Notes under the pieces: model-generated
The model's input: only the letters and a program-made list of their open reading frames with translations
What the model was told of the DNA's origin: nothing
Databases searched by the model: none
Position numbers and translations under genes: made by a program
Shown here: in pieces, positions 6,206-8,339 of the stretch
Layout of the letters: every line of letters begins with the position of its first letter
Position numbering within the stretch: the stretch's first letter is position 1
Assembly (NCBI GenBank): GCA_946612185.1
Contig: CAMOEP010000081.1
Location: 1 to 8,339 of the forward strand
DNA from: an uncultured Ruminococcus sp.
Lineage (GTDB): Bacteria > Bacillota > Clostridia > Oscillospirales > Ruminococcaceae
Length of the DNA stretch: 8,339 nt
Direction: 5' to 3'

Positions 6206-6238
6206 AAAGCATACCTCATTTCCAAAAAATCTACTTTA

Positions 6239-6267
6239 ATTATACACTACTTCCCCGCCCCTGTCAA
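6239..6267 (-). promoter_or_regulatory. Full-consensus promoter of ldh
   Basis: On the minus strand TTGACA (6262-6267), a 17-base G-rich spacer and TATAAT (6239-6244) match consensus at all twelve positions. Transcription should begin near 6232, giving a leader of about 26 bases. The -35 ends only 12 bases from the outer edge of the repeat array, so the array supplies the upstream DNA of this promoter. Confidence 0.9.
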
Positions 6268-6279
6268 GAAGTTTCCTAA

Positions 6280-6919
6280 CGAGCTGAAGCCAGCTCGACC
6301 GCACCCACGTTGACGCTCGATTCTCTCGCTTACTTTGACAGAACATCACATTTTGCCGTCGCTCAACTTGGTTTGCAATGGTACTAAGTTCTATTCAAGT
6401 ATTTCTGTAAACTTGATGTTTTATGATTCTTCCTGAAAACTTTGTACCATTGCAAGCTGCGTCAGCTTGACCACATATCACGTTGTCGCTCGCTTGCTCG
6501 CTTACCTTGACAGAAGAACGACTTTTTCCGTCGCTCAACTTGGTTTGCAATGGTACTAAGTTCTATTCGAGAAATTCTGTAAACTGCCGCTTTTTTATTC
6601 TACCGGAAAACACTGTACCAAGCAGAATAAGGTTGAGCGACGAGCTGAGCCAGCTCGACCGCTTCTCACGTTGTCGCTCGTTTCTCTCGCTTACTTTGAC
6701 AGAACATCACATTTTGCCGTCGCTCAACTTGCTCAACTTGGTTTGCAATGATACTAAGTTCTATTCGAGTATTTCTGTAAACTTGATGTTTTATGATTCT
6801 TCCTGAAAACTTAGTACCATTGCAAACACGGTTGAGCGACGTAAAAAGTACCGTTTCTAAAAAAGTAAGCGAGCGTAAGCAAGCGTCAACGTGGGTGCGG
6901 TCAAGCTGGCTACAGCTTG
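6280..6919. repeat. Fold-back repeat array: three direct units plus one inverted unit (MITE/REPIN-like)
   Basis: This 640-base stretch holds no convincing gene. Units begin at 6280 (A), 6453 (B) and 6641 (C), and a fourth (D) runs inward on the minus strand from 6919. Each opens with a seven-base hairpin, then GACC, CACGTTG and a GCTCGCTT-rich part. Next come GTCGCTCAAC (6358, 6530, 6719) and GTTTGCAATGRTACTAAGTT (6371, 6543, 6741), followed by an AT-rich centre and a reverse-complement arm. The centres of A (6391-6440) and C (6761-6810) differ at one of 50 bases, while B is diverged. A and B have shortened right arms; C and D form a near-complete palindrome. The outermost 40 bases (6280-6319 against 6880-6919) match at 36 positions as inverted repeats. 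There is no transposase. I infer a non-autonomous or RNA-structured repeat family, name unknown. Confidence 0.85.
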
Positions 6920-7587
6920 TAGATTTGTGAATTTGTGCCGTAGAAAATATCCTCACGGAACGCCGCCTTCTCGCAGAATTCCTCGATTATTCGCCAGTTG
7001 TCGTGAGCGTCAAACTCATAGCTGTGTCCCCTGAGACAAAATACCGCCGGTTCTGTGCCGCTGTATGCAAGGAACTTGTCCAACAGTTCAAACAGGTCGT
7101 CACTTTCATGGCGGCAGGTCGCACCAAAGGCAAGCAGGTTCTCCGGAACTCCAAATCCATGAGAATCCTCGCAGGTTCGTGAGAACTTTATCCCGCACTC
7201 CCGAAGTATCCCGATTATCCTGTCATCAAAAGCACCGTATGGGTACGCCATACCCGTTATCTTAGTGCCGAAAAGCTTCTCCAGGGCGGACTTATCCTCC
7301 AGAACCTCCCGGCGGACTTCCTCATCCGAAAGCTTTGTAAGGTCGGCGTGAGTTGTACAGTGAACGGCTATTTCATGCCCTTTGTACAGTTCCGGAAGTC
7401 CCTCCGGAGGCATACGGCGAACTGTGAAGCCGTTCATTTCCCAGGTGCTTTCCGGGGTCATGAGGGCGCTGTTAAGGTTGAATGTACACTTCATACCGTA
7501 TTTATTAAATATACTAACCAGTTTTCTGTCAGATTCCACACCGTCGTCATAGCTGAATGTAAGTGCTTTGTTTTTTCCGTTCCACAT
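6910..7587 (-). CDS. Polysaccharide deacetylase family protein (NodB/CE4)
   Basis: This 225-residue protein has the NodB-type fold. Motif 1 is TFSYDDG (Asp14, Asp15). Motif 2 is HCTTH (His76, His80), the metal-binding histidines. Motif 3 is YPYG (115-118), and LRGHSYEF (185-192) supplies the late catalytic-site His188. These residues fit a metal-dependent enzyme that removes acetyl groups from N-acetylated sugars such as chitin, peptidoglycan or xylan fragments. There is no signal peptide, so it appears cytoplasmic, and soluble oligosaccharides or another small N-acyl substrate are plausible. AGGAG (7595-7599) lies seven bases before the ATG. The gene follows gpmI on the same strand, with a terminator just before its ribosome site. 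The last codons and the TAG (6910-6912) lie inside the terminal hairpin of the repeat array, so the C-terminus may have been altered by the repeat. Confidence 0.88.
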   Translation of the reverse strand: MWNGKNKALTFSYDDGVESDRKLVSIFNKYGMKCTFNLNSALMTPESTWEMNGFTVRRMPPEGLPELYKGHEIAVHCTTHADLTKLSDEEVRREVLEDKSALEKLFGTKITGMAYPYGAFDDRIIGILRECGIKFSRTCEDSHGFGVPENLLAFGATCRHESDDLFELLDKFLAYSGTEPAVFCLRGHSYEFDAHDNWRIIEEFCEKAAFREDIFYGTNSQIYKL

Positions 7588-7600
7588 AGCGTTCTCCTAT

Positions 7601-7633
7601 AAAAATGGCTGCCGCCGGTAGCCAGCGACAGCC
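7601..7633 (-). terminator. Intrinsic terminator after gpmI, just before the deacetylase ribosome site
   Basis: On the minus strand GGCTGTCGCTGG pairs with CCGGCGGCAGCC around a three-base loop (7607-7633), with two T-G wobbles. The hairpin is followed by A and five T (7601-7606). It lies seven bases after the gpmI stop. Only 13 bases separate it from the deacetylase ATG. Confidence 0.88.
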
Positions 7634-7640
7634 GTTGATC

Positions 7641-8339
7641 TTACTTCTTGAGCAGGTTCTTACCTGTCATCTCAGCAGGCTGAGGAACGCCCATAATGCC
7701 CAGCATTGTAGGTGCAAGGTCAGCAAGCACACCGCCGTCGATGATCTCGCCTGTCTCGCCTACAGCGATAAGGGGAACGGGGTTGGTGGTATGTGCTGTG
7801 AAGGGGCTTCCGTCAGGCTCCATCATCTTGTCAGCGTTACCGTGGTCAGCAGTAATGAGAGCGCTGCCGCCCTTTGCCAGGATAGCATCAACCATTCTGC
7901 CTACGCACTCGTCAACTGCCTCAACTGCCTGTACTGCTGCGTCGAAAACGCCGGTATGACCAACCATGTCGCAGTTAGCGTAGTTCAGGATAATAACGTC
8001 GTACTTGTCGGAGTTGATAGCCTCAACAACAGCGTCGCAAACCTCGTAAGCGCTCATCTCAGGCTTCATATCGAAAGTCTCAACGTCGGGGGACTTGATA
8101 AGGATCCTGTCCTCGCCCTCGAAGGTCTTTTCCTCACCGCCGTTGAAGAAGAAAGTAACGTGAGCGTACTTCTGAGTCTCAGCGATACGGAGCTGAGTCT
8201 TGCCCAGCTTAGCCAGGTACTCGCCCATAGTCATAGTAAGCTGCTCCGGAGGATAAGCCACTGTTACGTTGGGCATAGTAGCGTCGTACTGAGCCATGCA
8301 AACGAAGTTCAGGGGGAAGAAGCCGTTCTTTCTCTCGAA
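7641..8339 (-). CDS. gpmI: 2,3-bisphosphoglycerate-independent phosphoglycerate mutase, C-terminal part
   Basis: This enzyme interconverts 3- and 2-phosphoglycerate in glycolysis using manganese, without a bisphosphoglycerate cofactor. The window holds 232 C-terminal residues of a protein that is usually about 510. The frame remains open to the right edge ([14 protein letters not shown] before MAQYD), so an ATG at 8297 is internal and not the start. Metal-site motifs of the alkaline-phosphatase-like domain are present: [21 protein letters not shown] and [10 protein letters not shown]. The end, [20 protein letters not shown], is the normal C-terminus of the family. Codon choice is strongly biased toward a small set, as expected for a highly expressed gene. 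The promoter and the N-terminal half lie outside the window. Confidence 0.97.
   Translation of the reverse strand, partial: FERKNGFFPLNFVCMAQYDATMPNVTVAYPPEQLTMTMGEYLAKLGKTQLRIAETQKYAHVTFFFNGGEEKTFEGEDRILIKSPDVETFDMKPEMSAYEVCDAVVEAINSDKYDVIILNYANCDMVGHTGVFDAAVQAVEAVDECVGRMVDAILAKGGSALITADHGNADKMMEPDGSPFTAHTTNPVPLIAVGETGEIIDGGVLADLAPTMLGIMGVPQPAEMTGKNLLKK

Noticed and set aside
6280..6919. CRISPR array
   Set aside because: Units are long, imperfect, unevenly spaced and partly inverted; there are no short identical repeats with unique spacers.
6483..6956. Open frames on both strands inside the repeat array (6483-6806 plus, 6666-6956 minus)
   Set aside because: They translate the repeat units themselves, have no ribosome site or domain, and both strands are open over the same bases; this is repeat composition, not coding.
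7641..8297. gpmI as a complete 218-residue gene starting at 8297
   Set aside because: The frame is open to the window edge and the extra residues match the enzyme; the gene is cut by the window, not short.

Overview
The window looks like chromosomal sequence from a Clostridia-type Firmicute, possibly a Ruminococcus/Oscillospiraceae relative. This rests on strong AGGAGG-type ribosome sites, sigma-A promoters, a SpoIIE-like sporulation protein, L-lactate dehydrogenase, a cytidylate-kinase-like protein and phosphoglycerate mutase of the independent type. The genus is a guess; I cannot check it against any database. Most genes are of balanced GC content. One small gene near 3.6-3.9 kb is clearly AT-richer.

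Layout. At 26-1213 (minus) lies the N-terminal membrane half of a SpoIIE-like protein, which ends at an in-frame TAG where the phosphatase part should follow. A 274-base divergent intergenic region (1214-1487) carries a promoter for each direction, an inverted repeat over one -35 box, and a leader that can fold. To the right, a plus-strand operon encodes an SLC13/ArsB-NhaD-type permease (1488-2840) and a cytidylate-kinase-like protein (2862-3455). Next comes a self-contained AT-rich cassette: long hairpin, perfect-consensus promoter, 89-residue zinc-finger protein (3625-3894) and terminator. A gene for an XRE regulator with a zinc ribbon (4080-4844) follows, ending at a two-way terminator. That terminator also closes a minus-strand operon of ldh (5252-6205) and a small Cys-rich protein (4916-5227).

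Between ldh and the next gene (6280-6919) is the most unusual region: three direct copies and one inverted copy of a fold-back repeat. The copies are bounded by small hairpins whose bases covary, and the array ends in 40-base terminal inverted repeats (36/40 identical). It resembles a MITE or REPIN-like non-coding element. Past it lie a NodB-type polysaccharide deacetylase (6910-7587, minus), whose stop codon sits in the repeat's terminal hairpin, and the C-terminal half of gpmI (7641 to the window edge, minus). A strong terminator separates the two.

How the genes relate. Lactate dehydrogenase and phosphoglycerate mutase are glycolytic/fermentative housekeeping genes. The permease and kinase-like protein share a transcript, but the substrate is not readable. 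The regulator appears to stand alone. I see no toxin, phage, CRISPR or RNA-gene cluster. The best candidate for something undescribed is the fold-back repeat array, followed by the permease leader and the AT-rich cassette.
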